From positions 1-64,000 of the forward strand of contig NC_061154.1 of the NCBI RefSeq assembly GCF_905220365.1: DNA of 64,000 nucleotides, written 5' to 3'. Positions within the stretch are counted from its first letter, which is position 1. Every line of letters begins with the position of its first letter. The stretch comes from Vanessa cardui (lineage: Eukaryota > Arthropoda > Insecta > Lepidoptera > Nymphalidae). Under the pieces are notes generated by a model. The model saw only the letters and a program-made list of their open reading frames with translations, had not been told where the DNA came from and ran no database searches. Positions 1 through 10,079 of the stretch are shown here, in pieces. The position numbers and the translations under genes are program-made.

Positions 1-56
1 AACCTAACCTAACCTAACCTAACCTAACCTAACCTAACCTAACCTAACTACCCCAA

Positions 57-58
<2 letters not shown>
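1..58. repeat. Telomeric AACCT array, left edge of window
   Basis: About nine perfect AACCT units (C-strand of TTAGG) run to about 48. They are followed by an imperfect stretch, ACTACCCCAACC, before the E1 T-run. Read on the minus strand this is GGTT then GGGGT then AGTTAGG. GGGGT equals the first five bases of the element 5' end used elsewhere in the window, so it may be a tiny element remnant. Confidence 0.9.
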
Positions 59-94
<36 letters not shown>

Positions 95-821
95 TTTTAC
101 GAGGAGGAAAGGCATTTACGCCTCCCGCCCGCCGGGGGACCGGGACGGGTATGTGGGACTCGACCGGGGCCATAAGGGCCCCGTGCCAGGGCAGAAGGCC
201 CTGTCCTACCCACTAAAACCTCCTCGGGTTTCCACCGTACCGCGTGATGGAGGGGCTACGGGAACGCTAGAGCATACTTCCGCGGCCCCCCCCCGCGACC
301 GCCGTGAGGCGGTCAAATCGTTGAATGCGCGCCCCAAGGGCGCGCCTTCCTCCGTTGCCTCCGTCCAGTAAACGTGACGGACTCCCCCGAGTCCGCCACT
401 GGAGGCTGGGCGCCAACAATGCTGACGCCCTGGTGGCGGCGGATAAGATGACAGGCTCCGCCGCCGACCATCGGTGTATCTCCACACCACACGGTGGACC
501 ACCACGCATCAGATGGTGGACCACCACTCCTCCTTCGACGCTCATAAAGAGCCCTCCGTTCTATATACATATATATATATTGACATTTACACAAACTATT
601 TACAATATTTACATAAATACATATAATACATATTGTACATATAGTACACTCCTCCGCTATGCCAGCGGGGCCGCTCACATAGTCCACTCCGCTGCGCTCG
701 GAGAAGTACTAGGAGCGACCTCGCGGCCTTCCTCCGCGTCAGTCTTAGCCGCGGCCGGCGAGCACACAAGCCGGCCCCGTTGCCCAGGGTGCGCCACGAG
801 GAGGCGACTGACATGCACCCC
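59..821 (-). mobile_element. E1, short non-autonomous element (family S)
   Basis: The 3' poly(A) is the T-run 59-93. The body is about 728 bp and the 5' end is at 821. The 3' part resembles the 3' UTR of the full-length A elements: the same GTAAAAC end, the same GGACTC/GAGTCC hairpin near 377-396. The 5' 170 bp resembles their 5' UTR. No ORF1 or ORF2 sequence lies between. The middle (about 440-650) holds an AT-rich TATATA stretch not found in the long copies. Minus-strand open frames of 92-124 codons are not kept between copies, so I treat it as non-coding. It matches E3 and E14 closely. Confidence 0.85.
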
Positions 822-903
822 AACCTAACCTAACCTAACCTAACCTAACCTAACCTAACCTAACCTAACCTAACCTAACCTAACCTAACCTAACCTAACC
901 TAA

Positions 904-905
<2 letters not shown>
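822..905. repeat. Telomeric AACCT array
   Basis: 84 bp of perfect AACCT units separate E1 from the tail of E2. Confidence 0.97.
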
Positions 906-939
<34 letters not shown>

Positions 940-1249
940 TTTTACTAGGAGGAAATGCATTTACGCATTCCGCCCGGTCGAAAGGGGGGGACCGGGACGG
1001 ATATGTGGGACTCCCGGGGCAGAAGGCCCCGTCCTACCCACTAAAACCTCCTAGGATTTCCGCCCTCACCGCAAGGCGGCAGGGCTACGGGAACGCACGT
1101 GGCTCACCACCGCGGCCCTGCCAGCGGTCGTCGCTGTAAATGGGCGACTCATCTCGAGAGCGTTCCAGGATGTTGCGGCACGCTTCCGTCTCCGCCTCCG
1201 TCAGAACCGTGACGGACTCCCCCGAGTCCGCCACTAGAGGCTGGGCGAA

Positions 1250-1392
1250 GGCAGCGGATGTAAAGTTTCCGCTACCGACTACGTTGCGTCAAGTCAAAAC
1301 AGGGCCATGCGGCAGCAGATGTAAAAGTCCGCTGCCGATAGCGCTGTGTCACGTCCGGGTTGTGCGGCGGCGGATGTAAAGGTCCGCCGCCG
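1250..1392 (-). repeat. 3' UTR hairpin array of E2 (three units)
   Basis: Three direct repeats of about 55-60 bp (near 1250, 1310 and 1363). Each is an inverted repeat around the same TGTAAA-containing loop (TTTACA in the sense strand). The unit-1 arm carries an extra T relative to E5. Confidence 0.8.
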
Positions 1393-4300
1393 CTGTGTCA
1401 GATCGGGTCCAAGGCAACCGGCCCAGGTGGTCGCGGCGTCGTCGACCAGGTCTCCGTCGACGCAGCGGGAGGGAGTTGGTGTCGTCCTCCCGCTGTCGTT
1501 CCGCCTTCTCCTTGGCGGACATTACGACCTCGCTGAAGGTGCGTAATGCCGCCCACGCCTCTTCACTCGCGACCATCTTGCGCACCAAGGCCGGAAGCGA
1601 GATGTCCGGTCCAATGGCCGTGGACAGGGCTGCGCGAGGCTCCGCCCCAGGCTGGGCACTCTGCGCGCGTGTGCTCGGCCGTGTCCACGGCTCCGTCGTC
1701 GCAATGGAGACATACCACTGACGGGCTCTCTCCCGACCAACCTCGCACAAGTACTTGGCGAAGCAGCCGTGACCGGACATGAGCTGCGTCAGGTGGTACG
1801 TCAGTGGGCCGTGCTTGCGTTCAACCCACTCTCTCAGAACCGGGCGGAATGGCCGCCACGAGCTCCCCGCCGGCATCCGGAACTCGAAGCCGATCCGCCC
1901 ACCTCTCCATCAGGCGGCGTCTTGCCTCCTCCCTCCACTGTTGGACTAGAGGGGGGTTGCCATCTGCTCTTGCCGCCTTGACCCCGCCAGTAGACGCTCG
2001 AGTTGATCTCGGCCTCGAGGTCCCATGGCGGGCTTCCGGACAGCAAGCCGGCCGCGGTGTATGACACCGTCCGGTACGCCCCGAGCCGCCCTGAGCGCCA
2101 TCGCCCCGCTGCGGACGTCGCAGAGAGGCGACGTTGCGAGCGCTCAGAGCGTCCGCCCATATTGGCGCACCGTAGAGTGCCATCGAGCGCACCACGCCGG
2201 AGTACAGGACGCCTGCACGAACTCCTGGTCCACCTACGTTGGGCAGAATCCGCCCCAGCGCTCCGGCTGCAGCCACCAGTCTCGGGGCCAAGCGCCGGAA
2301 ATGCTCCTCGAACTTCCACCTGCCATCGAGGACGAGTCCCAGGTACTTCATCGTCGACCCGATGGGGATGGAAGTTCCGCCGACCGTCAACACCATGCCC
2401 GGAGGTGGCGCGTTCCGAGGACCATGAAAAGCAAGGGCCTCGGACTTGTGCAAGGCCACCTCGAGGCCCAGGGCACGGATGCGGTGGACCGCATGTGCGA
2501 CGCCGGCTGTGGCGAGATAAGCCGCCTCCCGGTGGGTACTGCCGCGGGCCGACACGAGGGTGTCGTCGGCGTAACATGTGACGCTGACCCCCCGCAACGT
2601 GGCCCCGCGCAGCACCCAGTCATACCCGATGTTCCACAGGAGAGGACCCAGTACAGAGCCCTGTGGAACACCGCAGGTCATGACCCTCCTTCCGAAACCG
2701 TCTTGCGTGGGGAATACCACCGCCCTGCCCGAAAAGTAATCGGCGATGGTTCGTCGGAGGTAGCCCGGCACATTGTGGTAGTGCAGAGCCTCCAGTATGA
2801 CCTCCCAGGGCAGAGAGTTGAAGGCGTTGGCTATGTCCAACGAGACAGCCAACAAAACTCCACCCTGCGTCACCTCCTCCTCTGCCAGGTCCCTGACCTT
2901 GGCGATCGCGTCCAGCGTCGAGCGGCCGGGGCGGAAGCCATACTGCCGCTCGTTCAGGCCCGGCTCCATGCTGTCGACTAGGCGGACGGCGAGCACACGC
3001 TCGAAGAGCTTGCTCACCTCGTCGAGCAGCACGATTGGGCGGTAGGCCGACGGCTGATCGGGGGCTCGTCCCTCCTTACGGATGAGTACGAGCTTACCCG
3101 TTTTCCACCTATGCGGAAACCTACCTTGAGCCAGGCAGGCGGAGAAGAGCTGGCGGACGCTATCACCCAGGGCATCCAACGCGATCGACAGGGCGCGTCC
3201 CGGTATCCCGTCAGGCCCGGGGGCTGTCCTTTTAGAGCGAAGCTTGTGGACGGCCGCGCACAGTTCCGCCTCGGTAACCGGGGGGCCAGGTCTCGTACTT
3301 CACTGCTGGGCCGTAGGTGGGCCATCGACGGCGGGACAAACTCGCCGCGCTCAGGAAAGAGCACACTCAATACTCTCTCCAGAACGTGCGGCTGGAGGGT
3401 GCTAGAGAGCGGGGGAGTCCAGGGTCGGAGTTTTTGTCTCACGACCCGGTACGGTCTCCCCCATGGGTCGCTCTCCAGCGTCGCGAGCCATTCTCGCCAC
3501 GCATCCTCTTTCGCCTGGGCTATGGCCTTCTTGAGTTGATCGCAGGCGTCCCTGTAGGCGGTGTAAAAGGTCGCCTCCAGGTCGCGGTCACGCACACGTC
3601 TTCTCCTGCTCCTGGCGTACTGGCGGCGGCCGCAACACAGGCTCTCCGCAGCTGGCGGAGTTCCGGCCGCCACCAATACACGCGGCGACGTGGAGCCTGA
3701 GGCTTGACTCTCGGCATCGCCACATCGCAAATGCGAAACAGGGCTGCGCCGAGTTGGTCAGCCTCTCGGTCGACCTGCGCCACCGGCTCGGTGCCGGCGC
3801 ACCAGGCCTCCACGATTGCCGCCTCTTTTGCCAACTGGCTATCGAGGCGGCCCAGGCTCCACCGCGGACCTTCTGTCCGCTCAACAGCGGGCCGGACGAC
3901 TGGAACCGCGGAGACATCGAATCGGATGTATCGATGATCCGATAGAGTCTCCACGGCCGTCTCCACCCTCCACTCTTGAACACGGCGGGCTAGGGCGATG
4001 GACGCGAACGTAACGTCCACGATCGACTCGCCCTGCTGCCGCACGCACGTGCTCTCCGACCCACTGTTGATCACCGCGAGACCGAGCGAGACCGCCCACT
4101 CTTCCAGCGCCTCGCCTCTGGCGTCTGTCGCAGGGGAACCCCAAGCCGTAGATTTGGCGTTGAAGTCCCCCGCAACTAGCACCGGGTTAGGCGATGCTTG
4201 CCCAATCAGAGCCCCGACCTCGACGAGCAGCTGTTCAAACTCCGCGAGACTCCGATTGGGCGAGGCGTAGACGCCCACGGTTACCACACTCCCGATCACC

Positions 4301-4536
4301 GCGACCACGAACCCTCTGCCCCTGACTACCCCTTCGATAGCAGGGGAACCAGCGACGGCAGGGGCGACGATTGCCACCACTCCTTCGTGGTCGGAGACCC
4401 AGTCGTCCCGTAAATGAACGACGTAGGGCTCCGATACCACCGCAACGTCGATTTGCCACTCTGCCATGCTTTGGACTAGGAGGTCCTGAGCTCTGGCAGA
4501 GTGGTTTAAATTGGCCTGAAGACAACGCAGAGCCAT
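1349..4536 (-). pseudogene. ORF2 (EN-RT) of E2, frameshifted
   Basis: The start is the ATG at 4536 that overlaps the ORF1 stop. The EN region is open: QANLNHSARAQDLL at the N-terminus, catalytic GDFNAK and SDHRYI motifs present. The frame then breaks near 3640 and 3290, and repeatedly between 2230 and 1400, so the protein appears as pieces in different frames (about 4536-3520, 3730-3014, 3179-1821, 1876-1349). RT motifs LDIANAFN and YADD are readable. The intact homologue in E5 is 1040 residues. Nearly all breaks are +1 or -1 changes in runs of C or G where E5 has the normal length. This could be pseudogene decay, but homopolymer sequencing error is an equally good reading. Confidence 0.88.
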
Positions 4537-4538
4537 TA
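4534..4538 (-). promoter_or_regulatory. TAATG stop-start overlap, ORF1/ORF2 of E2
   Basis: The ORF1 stop TAA shares its last A with the ORF2 ATG. The same UAAUG arrangement is known to drive coupled translation in Bombyx SART1; its role here is inferred. Confidence 0.85.
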
Positions 4539-6758
4539 GTGCGATGTCTCCATTGGCTCCTCCACGGTCCGTTGGGACGCGGTGACGGGCCTCTTCGCCA
4601 CCGTTCCTCTGGCTTTACCTCGCGCAGGGCGGGTTCTGTTCGTAGGACACGCCCTGCTGCCGATGGCATGCGCCGCCGGTTTGCCAGCCGCTGAGCATAT
4701 GGCGCAGCTTGCTTCTGCGGCTGTACAATCTCGGGCCTTGTGGTCAGCCCGACCGCAGCGGAAGCACAGACGGCTGCGGTCGACGTCCCTGTCGCACTTG
4801 GCCCCCAGGAGCGGCCTCGGCTCGAGCAACAGCACCCGCGCCGAGATCCACCCCACCTTAACCCTGCCAGTTGCCAATATCTTTTTGGCCGCTGCGACTG
4901 GGCAGCTGAGCCACAGCGACCTGCAGCCGTTGAAGCCCCGAACGACCACGCCTGGCCTAATCGCTCCATCAGGGCAACCTCCTTCTGCGGCGACCGCCGC
5001 CACTACTTCCTCCGCCGAGACCGCATCGTCCAGATCCATGACGCGTATCTCGACACATTTGGTAGGCCGATTGATCTGGACTTCGTCCTGATCGAGGACC
5101 TCCCGGAGCTTGGCCGCTAGAGCGTCCGCCGCCTTCTCCGGTTCGTTCGTGCCCGGCGGCACTTCGAGCATCCTCGCCCCCGTGGCTGTTGTCCTGAAGC
5201 GCACGGAGGTGAGGCCGACCTCGCCGAGTTTGACACGGCTTTTGGCCTCAGCGAGAACGCTCTCGTACCTGACCCCTTTCTCCTCAGCACCGGGTTTCAG
5301 TGAGATCGTAATGACCGCGGTGCGAGGAGGGCGAAGCTTCCTTTGCCTAGGGGCTTTCTTCTTTCCCTTTGTTTCTTTCGCTGGGTTATTGGGCGGCTTG
5401 TTCGGTTGTTTGCGAACAACGGCCGCCCATGACATTCCGGAACTGACCGGCTTCGACGGCGCTGGAGGGACAGTTGTGTTACCCGCAGCTGCTGCTGCTT
5501 CTTGAGCAGCCATACTGGGCTTTGTCCTCTTCTTTTTCCCCTTCTTTTTGGTGATTTTTGGTTGAGCCGTTTTAGAGCTCCCAACTCTCTCCGTGTCCAC
5601 AGCAGCGGGCGACTGCGTTGGAGTCGTCCCCCGTGCAGCTGTAACCGCAGTCTGCGTCGTCTTTCGGTCTGCGGCCAGTGGAGGTCGCAGCCGGGGCTCC
5701 GGGAGGAGGCGCCGCTCGATGCCCTCCATCCGGGCATTCAGCATGTTGCCGAACTGCTCCCGGCTGGAGCGCAGCGCCTCCTCCATTACGCGCTGGATGG
5801 TTGCCTCGTCCATACTCGCAGGCTGTGTGCGCATCAGGGCCACTTCTCTTCTTAGCTCGGCCAACTGGCCCGAGAGCTGCGTGTTCGCAGCCTCCAGCCG
5901 CGCCACCTCTTCTGTCACGGTCAGGGCTCTCAGATCCGCCACTGCACCTTTAATGGTGTCAGCGGCAGTCTTCAGAGCCCTGACGAAGGTGCCCTTCAGG
6001 TTGCCCGATTTGTCGGCAACCTGAAGCACCACGTCAAGCGCTTCCTGGACCTTCGCGTCTAAGGCGGCTGACGTCTTCATATCGTTTTCGGTTATACCGA
6101 TTATCGGCGTGCGATTTCTCGTGCGAGCCGCCCTTTCCTCGATCGCCGCCTTGGCCGCTTCAGTGTATGCGGCCAGCGCATCCTCCGCTTCGTACCGCCG
6201 TTCTTTCTCCTTTTGGGAGCTGAGCTCAGCTTGTGATTTGCTGAGCCCGACGTATATCCCGTGAGTAGGCGGTCTGCCACGCCCTCTCTTACTCGAGGGC
6301 TTCAACCACCTACTCACTGACGACTCCGAGAGTTCTGCGTCGCTAAAATGCGCGCTCGCATCGCTCTCGGAGCCCGAGAAGCTGTCTGCCGTGCGGGACC
6401 GCTTCTCCCCTTTCCTTCGAGTGTCTCGTCCGATTTGTGTGGGAGACGGGCCCGACTCGGAGAGTCGTTCCAGTCTCACCACTGGGATTTTCCGGGCAGT
6501 TTCCTGCACCTGTATTTTGCGCGCCATTGGGGCTTGCACTTCCACCTCCTTTGTACAACTTAAACTACTATTTACACCTAAATCTACTCCCACACTCTCC
6601 ATCTCTGTATCCTTTATGCTCGCCAAATAGTCATCGTTAAAAAGCTGTAGTGCGACTTTGTCCCCTCCAGATTTCGATACGGGACTGTCCGACCCGTGAA
6701 GCGGGTCGGAGAGGGAGTGACACCCTCCTGGAGAATTAATATTATTAGTAGCACTCAT
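4536..6758 (-). CDS. ORF1 Gag-like protein of E2, knuckle 1 deleted
   Basis: 740 residues from the ATG at 6758 (MSATNNINSPGG). That start is preferred because in E6 an in-frame TAA lies just upstream of the same Met, so longer versions cannot be general. Order: acidic, Ser-rich N-terminus; KRGRGRPPTHG AT-hook-like motif; heptad coiled coil with RLEAANTQLSGQLAELRREV; Lys/Pro-rich linker; two alpha/beta segments that look RRM-like (inference); Cys/His knuckles. A 30-bp in-frame deletion at 4807/4808 removes most of the first knuckle: E5 reads RCYKCLEGGHMGAKC, E2 reads only LGAKC. The second and third knuckles remain. RNA packaging may be impaired. Confidence 0.9.
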   Translation of the reverse strand: MSATNNINSPGGCHSLSDPLHGSDSPVSKSGGDKVALQLFNDDYLASIKDTEMESVGVDLGVNSSLSCTKEVEVQAPMARKIQVQETARKIPVVRLERLSESGPSPTQIGRDTRRKGEKRSRTADSFSGSESDASAHFSDAELSESSVSRWLKPSSKRGRGRPPTHGIYVGLSKSQAELSSQKEKERRYEAEDALAAYTEAAKAAIEERAARTRNRTPIIGITENDMKTSAALDAKVQEALDVVLQVADKSGNLKGTFVRALKTAADTIKGAVADLRALTVTEEVARLEAANTQLSGQLAELRREVALMRTQPASMDEATIQRVMEEALRSSREQFGNMLNARMEGIERRLLPEPRLRPPLAADRKTTQTAVTAARGTTPTQSPAAVDTERVGSSKTAQPKITKKKGKKKRTKPSMAAQEAAAAAGNTTVPPAPSKPVSSGMSWAAVVRKQPNKPPNNPAKETKGKKKAPRQRKLRPPRTAVITISLKPGAEEKGVRYESVLAEAKSRVKLGEVGLTSVRFRTTATGARMLEVPPGTNEPEKAADALAAKLREVLDQDEVQINRPTKCVEIRVMDLDDAVSAEEVVAAVAAEGGCPDGAIRPGVVVRGFNGCRSLWLSCPVAAAKKILATGRVKVGWISARVLLLEPRPLLGAKCDRDVDRSRLCFRCGRADHKARDCTAAEASCAICSAAGKPAAHAIGSRACPTNRTRPARGKARGTVAKRPVTASQRTVEEPMETSH

Positions 6759-7106
6759 ATTTAAAAAAGTTGCCGGGGCTGCCGGCGTGACGCAGTCATG
6801 ACCGGAATACCCTCCGGCCATGCATCCCATCGCGCTGCGTCGCCACTTAGGATTCGGGTACACAATAAAAAGAAAACACTATACAAAAGACTATACACCT
6901 AAAATAAACTTATTATTACTACATACTTAAAATATATATACACTCCTTCGTTACCACGGGGCCGCCGGTCCACTCTGAAAACAGAGAAAGACCGGGAGCG
7001 ACCCGTGGCATGCCCTCCGCGTCAGTCTTAGCCGTGGCCGGCGAGCAAGCTCAAGCCGGCCCCGTTGCCCAGGGTGCGCCACGAGGAGGCGACTGACATG
7101 CACCCC
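6759..7106 (-). promoter_or_regulatory. 5' UTR / probable internal promoter of E2
   Basis: 348 bp. The RNA sense begins GGGGTGCATGTCAGTCGCC, which contains TCAGTC, a match to the arthropod initiator consensus. The first bases GGGTGC can pair with GCACCC about 25 bases downstream, enclosing a smaller CGCC/GGCG stem. Two further hairpins follow: GCCGGC arms, and CTCTG-AAAA-CAGAG at about 6976-6989. The block 6850-6950 is AT-rich. Promoter function is inferred from position and the initiator match. Confidence 0.55.
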
Positions 7107-8658
7107 AACCTAACCTAACCTAACCTAACCTAACCTAACCTAACCTAACCTAACCTAACCTAACCTAACCTAACCTAACCTAACCTAACCTAACCTAACC
7201 TAACCTAACCTAACCTAACCTAACCTAACCTAACCTAACCTAACCTAACCTAACCTAACCTAACCTAACCTAACCTAACCTAACCTAACCTAACCTAACC
7301 TAACCTAACCTAACCTAACCTAACCTAACCTAACCTAACCTAACCTAACCTAACCTAACCTAACCTAACCTAACCTAACCTAACCTAACCTAACCTAACC
7401 TAACCTAACCTAACCTAACCTAACCTAACCTAACCTAACCTAACCTAACCTAACCTAACCTAACCTAACCTAACCTAACCTAACCTAACCTAACCTAACC
7501 TAACCTAACCTAACCTAACCTAACCTAACCTAACCTAACCTAACCTAACCTAACCTAACCTAACCTAACCTAACCTAACCTAACCTAACCTAACCTAACC
7601 TAACCTAACCTAACCTAACCTAACCTAACCTAACCTAACCTAACCTAACCTAACCTAACCTAACCTAACCTAACCTAACCTAACCTAACCTAACCTAACC
7701 TAACCTAACCTAACCTAACCTAACCTAACCTAACCTAACCTAACCTAACCTAACCTAACCTAACCTAACCTAACCTAACCTAACCTAACCTAACCTAACC
7801 TAACCTAACCTAACCTAACCTAACCTAACCTAACCTAACCTAACCTAACCTAACCTAACCTAACCTAACCTAACCTAACCTAACCTAACCTAACCTAACC
7901 TAACCTAACCTAACCTAACCTAACCTAACCTAACCTAACCTAACCTAACCTAACCTAACCTAACCTAACCTAACCTAACCTAACCTAACCTAACCTAACC
8001 TAACCTAACCTAACCTAACCTAACCTAACCTAACCTAACCTAACCTAACCTAACCTAACCTAACCTAACCTAACCTAACCTAACCTAACCTAACCTAACC
8101 TAACCTAACCTAACCTAACCTAACCTAACCTAACCTAACCTAACCTAACCTAACCTAACCTAACCTAACCTAACCTAACCTAACCTAACCTAACCTAACC
8201 TAACCTAACCTAACCTAACCTAACCTAACCTAACCTAACCTAACCTAACCTAACCTAACCTAACCTAACCTAACCTAACCTAACCTAACCTAACCTAACC
8301 TAACCTAACCTAACCTAACCTAACCTAACCTAACCTAACCTAACCTAACCTAACCTAACCTAACCTAACCTAACCTAACCTAACCTAACCTAACCTAACC
8401 TAACCTAACCTAACCTAACCTAACCTAACCTAACCTAACCTAACCTAACCTAACCTAACCTAACCTAACCTAACCTAACCTAACCTAACCTAACCTAACC
8501 TAACCTAACCTAACCTAACCTAACCTAACCTAACCTAACCTAACCTAACCTAACCTAACCTAACCTAACCTAACCTAACCTAACCTAACCTAACCTAACC
8601 TAACCTAACCTAACCTAACCTAACCTAACCTAACCTAACCTAACCTAACCTAACCTAA

Positions 8659-8660
<2 letters not shown>
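7107..8660. repeat. Long telomeric AACCT array, about 1.55 kb
   Basis: About 310 AACCT units with no interruption or variant that I can see. It is by far the longest block in the window; all others are under 100 bp. Confidence 0.99.
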
Positions 8661-8713
<53 letters not shown>

Positions 8714-9437
8714 TTTTACGAGGAGGAAAGGCATTTACGCCTCCCGCCCGGCCGGGGGACCGGGACGGGTATGTGGGACTCGACCGGGGCCATAAGGGCC
8801 CCGTGCCAGGGCAGAAGGCCCTGTCCTACCCACTAAAACCTCCTCGGGTTTCCACCGTACCGCGTGATGGAGGGGCTACGGGAACGCTAGAGCATACTTC
8901 CGCGGCCCCCCCGCGGCGACCGCCGTGAGGCGGTCAAATCGTTGAATGCGCGCCCAAGGGCGCGCCTTCCTCCGTTGCCTCCGTCCAGTAAACGTGACGA
9001 ACTCCCCCGAGTCCGCCACTGGAGGCTGGGCGCCAACAATGCTGACGCCCTGGTGGCGGCGGATAAGATGACAGGCTCCGCCGCCGACCATCGGTGTATC
9101 TCCACACCACACGGTGGACCACCACGCATCAGATGGTGGACCACCACTCCTTCGACGCTCATAAAGAGCCCTCCGTTCTATATACATATATATATATTGA
9201 CATTTACACAACTATTTACAATATTTACATAAATACATATAATACATATTGTACATATAGTACACTCCTCCGCTATGCCAGCGGGGCCGCTCACATAGTC
9301 CACTCCGCTGCGCTCGGAGAAGTACTAGGAGCGACCTCGCGGCCTTCCTCCGCGTCAGTCTTAGCCGCGGCCGGCGAGCACACATGCCGGCCCCGTTGCC
9401 CAGGGTGCGCCACGAGGAGGCGACTGACATGCACCCC
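8661..9437 (-). mobile_element. E3, short non-autonomous element (family S)
   Basis: T-run 8661-8712 (52 bases, the longest tail here), body about 725 bp, 5' end at 9437. It matches E1 and E14 nearly base for base, with small differences: a T lost in the ACAAAC tract near 9210, and CCTT in place of CCTCCTT near 9150. These break the minus-strand frames and support a non-coding RNA. Confidence 0.86.
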
Positions 9438-9524
9438 AACCTAACCTAACCTAACCTAACCTAACCTAACCTAACCTAACCTAACCTAACCTAACCTAAC
9501 CTAACCTAACCTAACCTAACCTAA

Positions 9525-9526
<2 letters not shown>
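9438..9526. repeat. Telomeric AACCT array
   Basis: 89 bp of perfect units between E3 and E4. Confidence 0.97.
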
Positions 9527-9555
<29 letters not shown>

Positions 9556-9865
9556 GTTTTACTAGGAGGAAATGCATTTACGCATTCCGCCCGGCCGAAG
9601 GGGGACCGGGACGGATATGTGGGACTCCCGGGGCAGAAGGCCCCGTCCTACCCACTAAAACCTCCTAGGATTTCCGCCTCTCCGCAAGGCGGCAGGGCCA
9701 CGGGAACGCGTTTGGCTCACCACCGCGACCCTGCCAGCGGCTGTCGCAAATGAGGGCGACACTTCGCGAAAGGCACGCCAGGGTGTTACGGCGCACCTTC
9801 CGACACTCCGCCTCCGTCTGAACCGTGACGGACTCCCCCCGAGTCCGCCACTGGAGGCTAGGCGG

Positions 9866-10064
9866 CGGCAGCGGATGTAAAAGGTCCACTGCCGACTATG
9901 CTTCGTCAATTCAATTGCAGAGGGCAGCGGATGTAAAGGTCCGCTGCCGACTGTGCTACGTCAATTCAGTTCAGGGCTATGCGACAGCGGATGTAAAAGT
10001 CCGCTGCCGATAGCGCTGTGTCACATCCGGGTAATGCGGCGGCGGATGTAAAGGTCCGCCGCCG
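9866..10064 (-). repeat. 3' UTR hairpin array of E4 (four units)
   Basis: Units at about 9866-9895, 9923-9949, 9981-10009 and 10036-10064. Each has G/C-rich arms around the TGTAAA loop. Unit 1 has one mismatch (CCACTGCC arm). Spacing is about 57 bp. Confidence 0.82.
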
Positions 10065-10079
10065 CTGCGTCAAGTCAGG

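Larger units (their letters stand above)
906..7106 (-). mobile_element. E2, full-length family A retrotransposon, damaged
   Basis: Tail T-run 906-938, 3' UTR from 939 to about 1407, broken ORF2, ORF1 4536-6758, 5' UTR 6759-7106, total about 6.2 kb. It is almost identical in sequence to E5 (16032-22248). The differences seen are about a dozen single-base indels between 1250 and 3640, one 30-bp deletion at 4807/4808, and only two or three substitutions. Both ends are complete, so this is a whole insertion damaged later, or a copy with read errors near the contig end. Confidence 0.93.

Noticed and set aside
550..655. TATATA stretches in S elements as TATA-box promoters
   Set aside because: They lie about 200 bases inside the element from its 5' end and vary freely between copies, so they look like simple-sequence drift.
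313..687. Minus-strand frames of about 90-124 codons in S elements as a small protein
   Set aside because: The frame is broken by one- or two-base differences between otherwise near-identical copies (E1, E3, E11, E14), part of it is 3' UTR homology, and no motif is visible.
7107..8660. CRISPR array or satellite
   Set aside because: The unit is 5 bp with no spacers and equals the insect telomeric repeat.
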